Shown one piece after another: positions 23,544-31,307 of a stretch of 64,000 nucleotides of DNA. The stretch comes from Shimia sp040370365 (GTDB taxonomy: Bacteria; Pseudomonadota; Alphaproteobacteria; Rhodobacterales; Rhodobacteraceae). The translations under genes were made by a program, and so were the position numbers. How positions within the stretch are numbered: the stretch's first letter is position 1; each line of letters begins with the position of its first letter. Location: the NCBI RefSeq assembly GCF_040370365.1, contig NZ_BAABWQ010000001.1:1-64000 (forward strand). The letters are read 5' to 3'. The notes under the pieces were generated by a model. That model worked only from the letters and a program-made list of their open reading frames with translations, was not told the DNA's origin and made no database searches.

Positions 23544-24446
23544 CTAGAACTCAATTAGGTAACCATGAACCTGTTCTTCCGTATGCTCCACAAATCGCTT
23601 CACGACTTCAATTGTTTCCGAAACATAGTCTTTAGTTAGAACGGTCAGCTTTTTGCCCTCTTTGTCTACACCATTTCTATGGACACAGTCGTGCCGATAA
23701 CCAATGTCGGTCTTGAGACGTTCCAAATCTGCCTTACTTGGTTTGATGGAAACCTCGAGGGCGTTGTCGTAGAGACGCGCCACTTCATCGATCTTGTGAT
23801 AAAGTCGGTTACGAAGACTCTTTTGAATTTCCTCTCTAACAATTTCTGGGTTTGCTAGTACATCAGTCAGCAAAAACTTAGCTTGCGATAGCGCCCCATC
23901 TTTTTTGAGCAGTAACTGCATAGCTTTCTTCGACGCTGTAACGTTTTTTATTAGGGTGTCACAAAAGTATGCTTCGAAGGCTGTAATTGCCTGTGAAAAG
24001 ACCATCCGAATAAGAAGCCCTTTAGCATGATCGTTCACATGGTCTTCCAAAATGCTCCCGAGTGGCCCAATCGTGGACCTAAAGATCTCATAGGGATTTT
24101 CCGGAATGACATAACTTTCCCAGTCATCCATATCAGATGGCGGTGAATATGATGGCATGTCTGCGTGGACAGCAGTTTCGGGATAACTAGGAATTTCAAT
24201 GTCGCAATGGCTCGGGCCAGCATATGCGTAACCGTCAAAAACCGTGTTACATGCTTCACAGGGCAACTCCACTTCCCCGTCTGAAACCATATCCGATGCT
24301 TTATCGCCGGAATAGTCCGGTTCCGGAACACTGACCGTGATATGCACGTCCGCTTCGCACTTTGGGCACTGAAACCAAACTTGTGATTCAAACGATTGCG
24401 TTACGAAAAAACCGTCATCTATTGCCTGATCCTTCATTTTGCTCAA
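23544..24446 (-). CDS. zinc-ribbon plus HEPN-domain protein, candidate antiviral RNase
   Basis: This is a 300-aa protein if started at the TTG at 24446 (AGGAG 7 bases upstream, giving MSKMKDQ); ATG at 24437 is the alternative. The N-terminal ~75 residues hold two Cys pairs, CPKC (about 27-30) and CEAC (about 63-66), a zinc ribbon. The C-terminal half is helical and contains RHDCVHRNGVDKEGKKL (about 251-267), which carries the R-x4-H motif and surrounding residues of HEPN RNases of the RiboL-PSP type. HEPN proteins cleave RNA in toxin, abortive-infection and CRISPR systems. It is next to the OLD nuclease within a mobile element. Function is inferred; the fusion is not one I can name. Confidence 0.65.
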   Translation of the reverse strand: MSKMKDQAIDDGFFVTQSFESQVWFQCPKCEADVHITVSVPEPDYSGDKASDMVSDGEVELPCEACNTVFDGYAYAGPSHCDIEIPSYPETAVHADMPSYSPPSDMDDWESYVIPENPYEIFRSTIGPLGSILEDHVNDHAKGLLIRMVFSQAITAFEAYFCDTLIKNVTASKKAMQLLLKKDGALSQAKFLLTDVLANPEIVREEIQKSLRNRLYHKIDEVARLYDNALEVSIKPSKADLERLKTDIGYRHDCVHRNGVDKEGKKLTVLTKDYVSETIEVVKRFVEHTEEQVHGYLIEF

Positions 24447-24611
24447 TGCATTGCTCCTGTTGTTTGCTGCCCACGCTACATGACCCGTCAGCTCGGCAAA
24501 AGTCCGCTTTGCCTCCGCAGAACCGCCAAACGCTCTACAATTCAATTGTCGGCTGCGGGCTGGTAGCGGCCCTTGCCGAATGCCAAATCGGACGAACCCT
24601 ACTCAGAAGCT

Positions 24612-25121
24612 TCAAACATGCCCGGAAAGTTCAAGAACTTCGATTGCGTACCCAAGAGCTTCTGCTGTCGTCGCATTTGCCTCAACAAATCCTTCCCATG
24701 CACTGCTTGGAATGAGAAACTGGGTTTCCGAGCTTTGCTCTGCCAAGTTTTCGAGATAGTGCGTCAACCCGTCCAAACTAATTAGAGCGTTCACGACAAT
24801 ATCGACTTCGTGCAAATCGAGAAGTCCGAGGTCAGCCAACATCGGCTCAGACAAAAGACGTGGCATCCGCCCAACGGAAAATGTTTCCCAGTCTGGAGAG
24901 CCCACCGTAGCGTTTTTCTTCAATGCGTCAGCGTAGTTTCTGAACTCGGCCGCGAGAATGCGCCTTAGAGATTCTTTCCTAGCAGTTAGCTGTCTCTTAT
25001 GCTCATTTCTTGAGTGCCGCGCGTTGGCGTGGAGTGTCCATATCACGCCAACAAAACCTACAATGCCAACCAAAGTTGTTTGGAAGCGTTCCGCAAAGTC
25101 TATGATTTCGGGGTATGGCAA
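24612..25121 (-). CDS. hypothetical protein with N-terminal membrane helix
   Basis: This is a 169-aa protein with a hydrophobic segment at about 14-31 (TTLVGIVGFVGVIWTLHAN), then a basic stretch (ARHSRNEHKRQLTARKESLRR) and a helical cytoplasmic domain (EFRNYADALKKNATVG to the end). The start is a TTG with only a weak ribosome site, so the N-terminus is uncertain. It lies about 165 bp upstream of the zinc-ribbon/HEPN gene on the same strand and could be part of the same defence cargo. No family recognised. Confidence 0.55.
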   Translation of the reverse strand: MPYPEIIDFAERFQTTLVGIVGFVGVIWTLHANARHSRNEHKRQLTARKESLRRILAAEFRNYADALKKNATVGSPDWETFSVGRMPRLLSEPMLADLGLLDLHEVDIVVNALISLDGLTHYLENLAEQSSETQFLIPSSAWEGFVEANATTAEALGYAIEVLELSGHV

Positions 25122-25222
25122 GTTGTTGTCTCAAATGGCCAAATGTCTATGTTCTTCGATGTCTTATACTATAAGTTGAGTTTGGAGCTAGCTTGTTTAT
25201 GGATCGAAACCGCGAAGCTAGC

Positions 25223-26371
25223 CTATGCGGTAAATCGATATCGGCTCTTTGCTTCATCCAGCTTTTTTGCCGCCCGCTCAGGATCATCTTCCACTACGGT
25301 TGCCAGACGCGCGCCGACTTGTTCCATGTAGTCGACCAACTCAATCTCGCTGACGCCTTCCAGCGCGGCGAGAGTGGTGGCGTTGCCGACCACCTGCGCG
25401 AGTATCAGGCGGATGTGTTCGTTGCGGTGAACCTCTTTAATGCCTGTCGGATCAACAAAGCTGCGCATCTCCATGAGATCGTCGTCTGTTGTGACGGCTA
25501 CCAAGTCCCAAATTTCGTGATTGGGCCAGCGGGCGCGGTTACAATCGGCTGAAGGTTCGCAGTAACGGACCTTTTCAAAGGCTTCCGCTGCGATGTCGCC
25601 AAACATGGCGTCAAGTTGCGCCCATGTGCGGACCTGCCAGCGGTCTTTTAGGACGTTTTTGCCCACACGTACCTCGATGCGCCAGACACGGCTTGTCGTG
25701 GCGTCTGAGGCGTCCAGAGAGGGCAGGTTGTCACGCTTAAGGTTGGCGTTCCAAATGTCCCACCAGATCGGCTTTTTCTTGTCGATGACCTCCCGCCGCT
25801 TGTCATAGATGATTACCTGTCGGCCCGGCATTTTGCCAACTGTTACAGACGTGAAGCGGCCAGACTTGCCGTTGCTGCGGCGGTCGTCTTCTTGGGTGAG
25901 GTAATCCCCACGATTGCTGTGGCTGTGGATCACGAAGTTTTCTGGGTTCAGTTCGAAATCAGGGGCTAGCACATCCACGCAGAAATCGACACGGGCAATG
26001 CTAACTTGATGATTGCCATAGCGAACTCCCAGCCGCTCAAGCGTCTTGTCGATGTAGGCGCGGGCATAGCCTAGGCCTTGGGTTGCCAGCAGGGTTGAGC
26101 CTACCGATATGCGAATGCCCCACGGGTCGCGGGCATTGGGCTTTTTAAAGAACCACGTGACGTCCAGCGGTCCTCCTTTGAGAATGAAGCGATACCCGTT
26201 GCCGCCGTGAGGCAGGAGGTCAAATTCTGCGCCGCCATAGCTAAACGGGGTAGGGGCACGGTTTTCTTCGGCGGTCTCACGCTCCGCGTCCAGCGCGTCA
26301 AACAGGTCTTGTGAAATATTGGCTTGTACAGAAAGGGCGATTGTGTCGAAGCCTTGATGAACGATGTGCAT
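25223..26371 (-). CDS. replication initiation factor, Rep_trans type
   Basis: This is a 382-aa protein beginning MHIVHQGFDTIALSVQANI. The region from about 60 to 300 resembles the Rep_trans family (rolling-circle initiators of pT181-like plasmids and Tn916-like elements): WGIRISVGSTLLATQGLGYARAYIDKTLERLG, VSIARVDFCVDV, RQVIIYDKRREVIDKKK, SRVWRIEVRVGKNVLKDRW. The YDK motif holds a candidate nicking Tyr. AAAGGA is 9 bases before the ATG. It lies directly downstream of a hairpin-rich spacer and a small conserved gene. It probably nicks an origin after excision to replicate the circular form; the assignment to Rep_trans is by eye. Confidence 0.75.
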   Translation of the reverse strand: MHIVHQGFDTIALSVQANISQDLFDALDAERETAEENRAPTPFSYGGAEFDLLPHGGNGYRFILKGGPLDVTWFFKKPNARDPWGIRISVGSTLLATQGLGYARAYIDKTLERLGVRYGNHQVSIARVDFCVDVLAPDFELNPENFVIHSHSNRGDYLTQEDDRRSNGKSGRFTSVTVGKMPGRQVIIYDKRREVIDKKKPIWWDIWNANLKRDNLPSLDASDATTSRVWRIEVRVGKNVLKDRWQVRTWAQLDAMFGDIAAEAFEKVRYCEPSADCNRARWPNHEIWDLVAVTTDDDLMEMRSFVDPTGIKEVHRNEHIRLILAQVVGNATTLAALEGVSEIELVDYMEQVGARLATVVEDDPERAAKKLDEAKSRYRFTA

Positions 26372-26405
26372 TTTAGGTTGTCCTTTGTGTTTTCTGTATT
26401 TCCAG

Positions 26406-26541
26406 AGGGGGGTGCTACAATCACCCCCCTTTTTCGGCGGGTGCCGCGTTGTAGTGTTGATGTTGAAAAGCTGCGGGGCCTTGCCCCTTGCTGCCTCCGG
26501 CGGGGCAGCATGTGTTTTGGGGCCGGAGCGGGCGCTCCGGC
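26406..26541. other. cluster of four hairpins upstream of rep, candidate replication origin
   Basis: Within the 176-bp spacer between rep and the next gene are four perfect stems: 9 bp at 26406-26414/26422-26430 (AGGGGGGTG, with Ts after it on the plus strand), 5 bp at 26475-26479/26483-26487, 7 bp at 26489-26495/26504-26510 and 8 bp at 26522-26529/26534-26541. Such stem clusters next to a Rep gene are typical of double-strand or single-strand origins of rolling-circle replicons. The first could also act as a terminator on the plus strand. Confidence 0.45.
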
Positions 26542-26547
26542 TGCTGG

Positions 26548-26766
26548 TCATCTTGCTGTCAATTGGCGACCGATCCAGATTTCGGCGCGTTCCGCACATT
26601 TTGAGAGATTAAGCAGGTCGGAATGATGGAAGCTGTTGGTGTTCTTCCAGTCGCCTGTGTCCGTCTTGTAGGCGCGGGATAGGTCGATTGAGTAGAACCC
26701 GTCGTTGTCCCAGATGGTGGCCGTCACGAGGCCAATTTTGAATTTTTGTGCTGGCGTGTTTGCCAT
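26548..26766 (-). CDS. small conserved protein upstream of rep
   Basis: This is a 72-aa protein: MANTPAQKFKIGLVTATIWDNDGFYSIDLSRAYKTDTGDWKNTNSFHHSDLLNLSKCAERAEIWIGRQL. The pattern of beta strands (KIGLVTATIWDN, FYSIDLSRAY) followed by a short helix resembles small OB-fold or DUF736-like proteins of alphaproteobacterial plasmids and islands. A single-strand DNA binding or replication-accessory role would fit the position, but is inference. GGAGACCACC precedes the ATG by 4-9 bases. Confidence 0.7.
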   Translation of the reverse strand: MANTPAQKFKIGLVTATIWDNDGFYSIDLSRAYKTDTGDWKNTNSFHHSDLLNLSKCAERAEIWIGRQLTAR

Positions 26767-26901
26767 GGTGGTCTCCTTTAGATTTACAAATTGGCAAATA
26801 GAGAGGGGCGGGGGACCGTTTTGCCCACGCCCCTCAAGGACCGTCCGGCCCCAAAATCCCGCGCGGCGCTGCCAACCCCAGCGCGGGCAAAACTGTTTAG
26901 A

Positions 26902-27132
26902 CTAGCTCGGTGTTTGCGAAGTGTTGGCCACGCGGCGTTGGTCGATCCACTCCATCACGTCACCGTAGGTGTAGCGAATGGATCGGGCCGAAACGCGAAT
27001 GAACTTTGGGCCGCCACCACGGTGCCGCCAATTCTGCAAAGCCCGAACAGAGTAGCAGATCAGGCTTGCGGCCTCGCGTTCGTCCATCAGGCGGTTAGGG
27101 TCTGCGCTGAATGCGCTTTGTGTCGTGGTCAT
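26902..27132 (-). CDS. excisionase-like helix-turn-helix protein
   Basis: This is a 76-aa protein with an HTH_17/MerR-like winged helix: LMDEREAASLICYSVRALQNWRHRGGGPKFIRVSARSIRYTYGDVMEWIDQRR. This matches the AlpA/Xis group that bends DNA for excision and often regulates element genes. It is upstream of the small gene and rep on the same strand, so it probably heads their transcription unit. A candidate operator (27150-27183) lies 18 bp before its ATG. Confidence 0.8.
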   Translation of the reverse strand: MTTTQSAFSADPNRLMDEREAASLICYSVRALQNWRHRGGGPKFIRVSARSIRYTYGDVMEWIDQRRVANTSQTPS

Positions 27133-27149
27133 GGTATCGTCCTCTAAGC

Positions 27150-27183
27150 ATTGTCAGTGTGCAGTGTAACTGCGTGTGACAAT
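27150..27183. promoter_or_regulatory. nested inverted repeat upstream of the excisionase-like gene
   Basis: ATTGTCA (27150-27156) and TGACAAT (27177-27183) flank an inner GCAGT-gta-ACTGC. The 34-bp dyad sits immediately upstream of the gene in a 197-bp AT-rich spacer, a good place for an operator or Xis binding site. No other signal in the spacer is clear. Confidence 0.45.
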
Positions 27184-27329
27184 AGGTTAGTGGAGCGTGG
27201 CAACCCGAAATAGACGTCACGATTTTCTTTAATCGGAACACCTGCAAAATTATTTTTTATGATTTTAAATCAATTGTTTGATGGATGTTTTGAATGTGTA
27301 ATTTCTAATTGGAACGGGTGGTGTGCCGA

Positions 27330-28142
27330 TTAATTTTGGCGTTCGCGTTTGCGTCCAGATGACTTGCGACTGTCGGGGGCCTCGTTGCCCCAAACGCGAT
27401 CAAACAGGCGTACACCAGTGATCCCCAGTTCACGTGAAGCCATCGTTCTGAAATTATCTTTTCCAAGCCGGTGCTGCCCATCCTTGGCGAATTGATCTTT
27501 GAGCCAATGTGCCAGTCGGGCCTCGTCAGTCAAACGTTCTGGGTCTGACAAAGTGTCCTTATACCGTCCGCGCAACCACGCTTTAAAAGCGGTGCGGTCT
27601 ACGAATGCGGGTTGTACTGGCGTATTTGTGTACTGTTCGGGCACGGTTACTTGCGAAAGGTCAAAGCGGATTTCGAATTGTCCGGTTTCGCAATAGGTGT
27701 TCCATTGCGCGATGGCGTTGTAGCCGTGGTAGAGCAACAAGTCGCTTCGGGCGAACGCCTCGCGCAATTCCTGTTCTACTGTTGAGCGACGGTCGAATTC
27801 CTCAGCGTCTTCAATCTGGCTGTCGGTTATGTCAGGCAATTCTTGAATGCGTTTGTTGAGGTCCGACCGTTCGCTGTAGAGGTCGGACAATTGAGCGCTA
27901 TAGCCGTCTCTTTCCTCTTGCGTTTCCGCTTCGTCGAACAGATCGCAGCGCGTTGCTATCTTGCGGATAACCTTTTGCAGTTCCGTTTTCAGCGCTTCGT
28001 TGGTTGCCCTTGTCTCTACCGCTGAACTTGGAGCTGGCCGCGCCCACGCCTCGGTGCCTTTCCAAACGTCCAGATACCGCGCCCGTCCAATTTGATCGAA
28101 AGCTGCCAACAGGTGCAACCGCTGCTCTAGATCAAACTGCAT
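27330..28142 (-). CDS. hypothetical coiled-coil protein of the mobile element
   Basis: This is a 270-aa soluble, charged protein with a coiled-coil segment (TNEALKTELQKVIRKIATRCDLFDEAETQEERDGYSAQLSDLYSERSDLNKRIQEL), a central domain and a basic C-terminal region (LGKDNFRTMASRELGITGVRLFDRVWGN then SRKSSGRKRERQ) that could be a small DNA-binding helix pair. It stands between the excisionase-like gene and the integrase on the same strand. Similar proteins accompany integrases in Rhodobacteraceae islands, but no function is known to me. Confidence 0.65.
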   Translation of the reverse strand: MQFDLEQRLHLLAAFDQIGRARYLDVWKGTEAWARPAPSSAVETRATNEALKTELQKVIRKIATRCDLFDEAETQEERDGYSAQLSDLYSERSDLNKRIQELPDITDSQIEDAEEFDRRSTVEQELREAFARSDLLLYHGYNAIAQWNTYCETGQFEIRFDLSQVTVPEQYTNTPVQPAFVDRTAFKAWLRGRYKDTLSDPERLTDEARLAHWLKDQFAKDGQHRLGKDNFRTMASRELGITGVRLFDRVWGNEAPDSRKSSGRKRERQN

Positions 28143-28332
28143 TCCTGATTACCCCATTTCATTGCTGCGACTGCTCTACTTTCCCGAGGGGAATACCACT
28201 TTGTGCCTGTCTAGGTAAGCGGGTAAAGGTTGTGAAGCCACATCGGAGTTCACCTAATGGTACATTGACTAACCGTTGTCCTACCGGTCCGGTCCGCGGT
28301 ATCTCTTGGAAGGAGTGAGCTGTTGCCAGCCG

Positions 28333-29526
28333 CTACGAGACGACGCGCAAATACTGGGTTTCTGTGTCTGGTCTCCGGCGGTTGATTGCACCTGCTAACC
28401 GTGACGCCACCGAACCCGCAGCGCGTTGCACGGCATCATCAGCCAAATGCGAGTAGCGCAAGGTCGTGCTCAGGTTTTTATGCCCCATGATCTCCTTGAG
28501 CATGAACGGGTCGATACCACTCATAACCGCGACTGAGGCGTAGGTATGCCGCAGGTCATGCAATCGGACATCTTCGAGGCCAGCGCGCTTGCGGATGCGT
28601 CGCCACGGCTTTTCGAGGTCGGTCAGGTGTCCATCTTCGGTGTTTCCCAAAATCACGTAGGGGTTTCCTTGAATGCGCGGCAGCCCCATTAAGATGTCGT
28701 AGGCTTCGCGCGGCAGGGGGATGCGCCGCCGTCCGGTTTTGCTGTCTGGCAGTTCGAGGTGGGTGTACGTGACATAGTCCCATTTGAGCGTTGTGATTTC
28801 GCTCATACGACAGCCAGTCAACATCAGGAGCATGATTGCAGACACGATGTGAACCGTTTCGGAACCGTCCTCTAGTGACCGCATAAGAACACCACCTAAC
28901 CGTGACTGCTCTTCCTCTCTCAGATAGCGTTTCTTTTCTTCTTCACGGTTCTTTTTGACCCGTCTTGCGGGGTTGGTGCCTTCGGTCCGCAAGCCCCAAT
29001 CTTCTGCCGTGTTGAACATCTTAGAAATCAAACCCAGAACTCGATTGGCTTGGTAGGGTGTTTTCTCGCTGATCTTGAGATGCAAGGCCGCGACGTCGGC
29101 GCGGGTGACATCATTGATAAGCATCGGACCGAATGCCGGTACCACGAAGCGCCGTGCGTTGCTGGCGTAGTCTCGAACGGTTGAAGGCTTGCAATGACGC
29201 TCTGCGTAATCCGTTAGGAACCGTTCACAGAGCATAGCAACGGTAGGGGCCTGCCTGCGGGCTTGGCGATTGCCTGAGGGGTCTTCGCCTTTGGCAACGT
29301 CCCCAAGAAGCCGCTTGGCCTCTTGGCGGGCTTCGTCAGCTGTTAGCACACCGTGGGAACCAATGGTGTAGCGTCGTGTCCTTTTTCCGTTCCGATATTG
29401 GATCAGGTAGTTCTTTTTGCCTGAAGGGTAGACACGCAATCCAAATCCACCGACGTCACTGTCCCAGACTAAATAATCCTTGTCTTTGAGTTCCAGCGCT
29501 TCAACGGCTCGTTTGGTCAGTTTCAT
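28333..29526 (-). CDS. tyrosine site-specific integrase
   Basis: This is a 397-aa integrase with an N-terminal DUF4102-like arm-binding domain (LTKRAVEALELKDKDYLVWDSDVGGFGLRVYPSGKKNYLIQYR), a SAM-like core-binding domain and a catalytic domain with Arg in LTGCRMSEITTLKW, HDLRHTYAS, GHKNLSTTLRYSHL (HxxR, GH and Tyr). AGGGG is 6 bases before the ATG at 29526; a longer frame to 29601 would run through the paired 9-mer repeats and lacks a ribosome site. It lies next to attR and faces into the element. It recombines the tRNA-Thr attB with attP. Confidence 0.95.
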   Translation of the reverse strand: MKLTKRAVEALELKDKDYLVWDSDVGGFGLRVYPSGKKNYLIQYRNGKRTRRYTIGSHGVLTADEARQEAKRLLGDVAKGEDPSGNRQARRQAPTVAMLCERFLTDYAERHCKPSTVRDYASNARRFVVPAFGPMLINDVTRADVAALHLKISEKTPYQANRVLGLISKMFNTAEDWGLRTEGTNPARRVKKNREEEKKRYLREEEQSRLGGVLMRSLEDGSETVHIVSAIMLLMLTGCRMSEITTLKWDYVTYTHLELPDSKTGRRRIPLPREAYDILMGLPRIQGNPYVILGNTEDGHLTDLEKPWRRIRKRAGLEDVRLHDLRHTYASVAVMSGIDPFMLKEIMGHKNLSTTLRYSHLADDAVQRAAGSVASRLAGAINRRRPDTETQYLRVVS

Positions 29527-29570
29527 TTTGCGCCCCTTGTCGATGCAAAGTTTGGTTTCCGGTGTCTCTG

Positions 29571-29590
29571 CCGGAAGCAATACGGAAGCA
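29571..29590 (+). repeat. paired 9-mers, right candidate integrase arm sites
   Basis: CCGGAAGCA (29571-29579) and ACGGAAGCA (29582-29590) are spaced 11 bp apart, as in the left-end pair at 20636-20655. They lie 45 bp upstream of the integrase ATG and could also let the integrase repress its own promoter. Confidence 0.5.
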
Positions 29591-29720
29591 ACAGACAGCA
29601 AAACTTGGCGTCATTGATGAAACTGAGGCGTAGATGAAATCAATCTAAATCATTGATTGCATGTTGTTTTTGTTTGATGAGCGTAATTCGGAGAAATATA
29701 GAGAAATGGCCCAAACGCGG

Positions 29721-29769
29721 TTTGTAATCAGTAGGTCCGCGGTTCGAGTCCGTGTGGGGGCACCACTTT
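29721..29769 (+). repeat. attR, right 49-bp direct repeat
   Basis: Exact copy of 20526-20574, that is the tRNA-Thr sequence from the anticodon loop to CCA plus CTTT. It lacks the 5' half of the tRNA and is not a functional gene. Confidence 0.95.
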
Positions 29770-29930
29770 CCAATTCACTGAAGTCCAGAGACATCCATAA
29801 GTCCCTGTGATGTATGGGTTTTGGTTATGTTCGTTGTCCAATGCGGTCCTATGGCGTTTGGTGGGATTCCCCCAGATTGGGGGGGCTTTTTGGGGGCTTC
29901 GCGACTCTGATGAACAGGCGAGGCCCCCAG

Positions 29931-30099
29931 ATGCCGTTGAGCGATGTTCAGATTCGAAATCTCAAATACCAGAGACGAGCCATATAAGGTTTCGGACTTT
30001 GAGGGGCTTTATCTTCTCGTAACGCCTGCCGGTTCTAAGCTTTGGAATGTTAAATATCGGCTGCATGGAAAAGAGAAGAAGCTGTCTTTGGGTGCCTGA
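29931..30099 (+). pseudogene. frameshifted remnant of a P4-type integrase
   Basis: Read in two frames this gives an integrase N-terminus: MPLSDVQIRNLK from the ATG at 29931, then after a frame change DEPYKVSDFEGLYLLVTPAG followed by SKLWNVKYRLHGKEKKLSLGA and a stop at 30097. This is the characteristic start of DUF4102 integrases, unlike the sequence of the intact integrase at 28333-29526. Everything after about residue 65 is missing. It begins 162 bp past attR, which is where the integrase gene of an element in this tRNA would stand. It is the relic of an older insertion. Confidence 0.8.
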
Positions 30100-30202
30100 A
30101 GCGTCACGTTTGTGAACCATTGTTTGCCCAGTTGGTTTTTGCTATCAGCATGGCCTCCTTTGCGCGGTTTGACGAGCTGCGCAGCGATTGAAAGTTTTAA
30201 CA

Positions 30203-31219
30203 ATGCAAAGCTCTCCGTGCCCTGCCAAGGTTGACCAAGTGGCTCATGCCGCACGACTAAGTGTGGCGCCCATGATGGATTGGACGGATCGGCATTGTCG
30301 CTACCTGCACCGTTTGTTGTCCGCACAGTCGCTGCTGTACACGGAGATGGTGACAGCGCCGGCGTTGGTGCGTGGGGGAGCGGTGCATCTGCTGGATTTC
30401 AGCGCTCAAGAGCATCCCGTTGCCCTGCAATTGGGCGGATCTGACCCTGCGGAGTTGTCACAGGCCGCCAAGCTGGCGGAAGAGCGCGGTTATGACGAGA
30501 TCAACCTCAACTGCGGTTGCCCAAGTGATCGTGTGCAGTCCGGCACATTTGGGGCCGTATTGATGCGCACGCCGGGTGTGGTCGCGGAGTGCGTAAAGTC
30601 CATGCAGGATAAAGTGTCTGTCCCCGTCACTGTCAAATGTCGCATTGGCGTGGATGATCAGGAGCCGAAAGAGGTCTTGCCCCATTTCTTGGAAACGATG
30701 GCGCAGGCGGGCGTGACAAGAATTTCGATACATGCCCGTAAGGCGTGGCTCAAAGGGCTTAGTCCAAAAGAAAACAGGCACATCCCTCCGTTGGACTATG
30801 CTTTGGTCTATCAAATGAAACGCCGCTTTCCGGAGCTGCATTTGTCCCTCAACGGCGGAGTGGAAACGCTTGATCAAGCAGAGAAACATTTGGCTGAAGG
30901 ACTGGATGGGGTGATGATTGGTCGTGCGGCTTATCACAACCCAAGTGATGTGCTTTGCGCTGCGGATCGGCGGATTTTTGGAACCGGTCAGGACAGTGAT
31001 CCGGTGGCCGTTGTACACGCCATGTTGCCTTACATCGAATCGCACCTCTCCGGGGGCGGCAAACTGCATCAAATCAGCCGTCACATGTTGGGCCTGTTTG
31101 CAGGTCGGCCTGGTGCACGGGCATGGCGGCGGTATTTGTCAGAAAACGCCTCAAGCAGCGCTGCGAACACAGACACGGTTCTGTCCGCTTTGGCCCATGT
31201 TTCTCAAACCGCCGCCTGA
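30203..31219 (+). CDS. dusA: tRNA-dihydrouridine synthase A
   Basis: This is a 338-aa FMN-dependent enzyme that reduces uridines in the tRNA D-loop. It shows RLSVAPMMDWTDRHCRYLHR, EINLNCGCPSDRVQSGTFGAVLM (catalytic Cys in NCGCPS), VTVKCRIGVDD, ISIHARKAWLKGLSPKENR and GVMIGRAAYHNP, all DusA-specific. The ATG at 30203 is used; a TTG five codons earlier is possible and neither has a strong ribosome site. It is a single gene just outside the tRNA-Thr integration site. DusA genes are themselves common integration targets, but here the target is the tRNA. Confidence 0.93.
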   Translation: MQSSPCPAKVDQVAHAARLSVAPMMDWTDRHCRYLHRLLSAQSLLYTEMVTAPALVRGGAVHLLDFSAQEHPVALQLGGSDPAELSQAAKLAEERGYDEINLNCGCPSDRVQSGTFGAVLMRTPGVVAECVKSMQDKVSVPVTVKCRIGVDDQEPKEVLPHFLETMAQAGVTRISIHARKAWLKGLSPKENRHIPPLDYALVYQMKRRFPELHLSLNGGVETLDQAEKHLAEGLDGVMIGRAAYHNPSDVLCAADRRIFGTGQDSDPVAVVHAMLPYIESHLSGGGKLHQISRHMLGLFAGRPGARAWRRYLSENASSSAANTDTVLSALAHVSQTAA

Positions 31220-31307
31220 TCAGACAACGTGGCGGCGCACTGGCTTGCAGGCTTCCCCAAATTGGGTTCTACCTTGCGCACGACCAGTTTACCCTTGGAG
31301 CTAACCT

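Larger units (their letters stand above)
20526..29769. mobile_element. integrated mobile element in tRNA-Thr with Rep_trans replication gene and defence-like cargo
   Basis: The element is bounded by a 49-bp perfect direct repeat and runs 9.2 kb from the tRNA 3' half to the second copy. In minus-strand order from the right end it carries an integrase, a coiled-coil hypothetical, an excisionase-like HTH protein, a small conserved protein and a Rep_trans-type initiator. The cargo is a membrane protein, a zinc-ribbon/HEPN protein and an OLD nuclease, plus one plus-strand small gene at the left end. There is no relaxase, coupling protein or type IV secretion gene. It fits an integrative element with autonomous rolling-circle-type replication, possibly mobilised by others (inference). 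Confidence 0.9.

Noticed and set aside
23405..23635. Plus-strand frame of 76 codons with a purine-rich stretch just before it
   Set aside because: Its 3' part overlaps the zinc-ribbon/HEPN gene on the other strand and the product resembles nothing; the purine stretch belongs to a palindrome.
28287..28298. Short match GGTCCGCGGT shared with the tRNA-Thr core, as a possible internal att site
   Set aside because: Only about 10 bases match, far less than the 49-bp core, and no gene order break is seen there.
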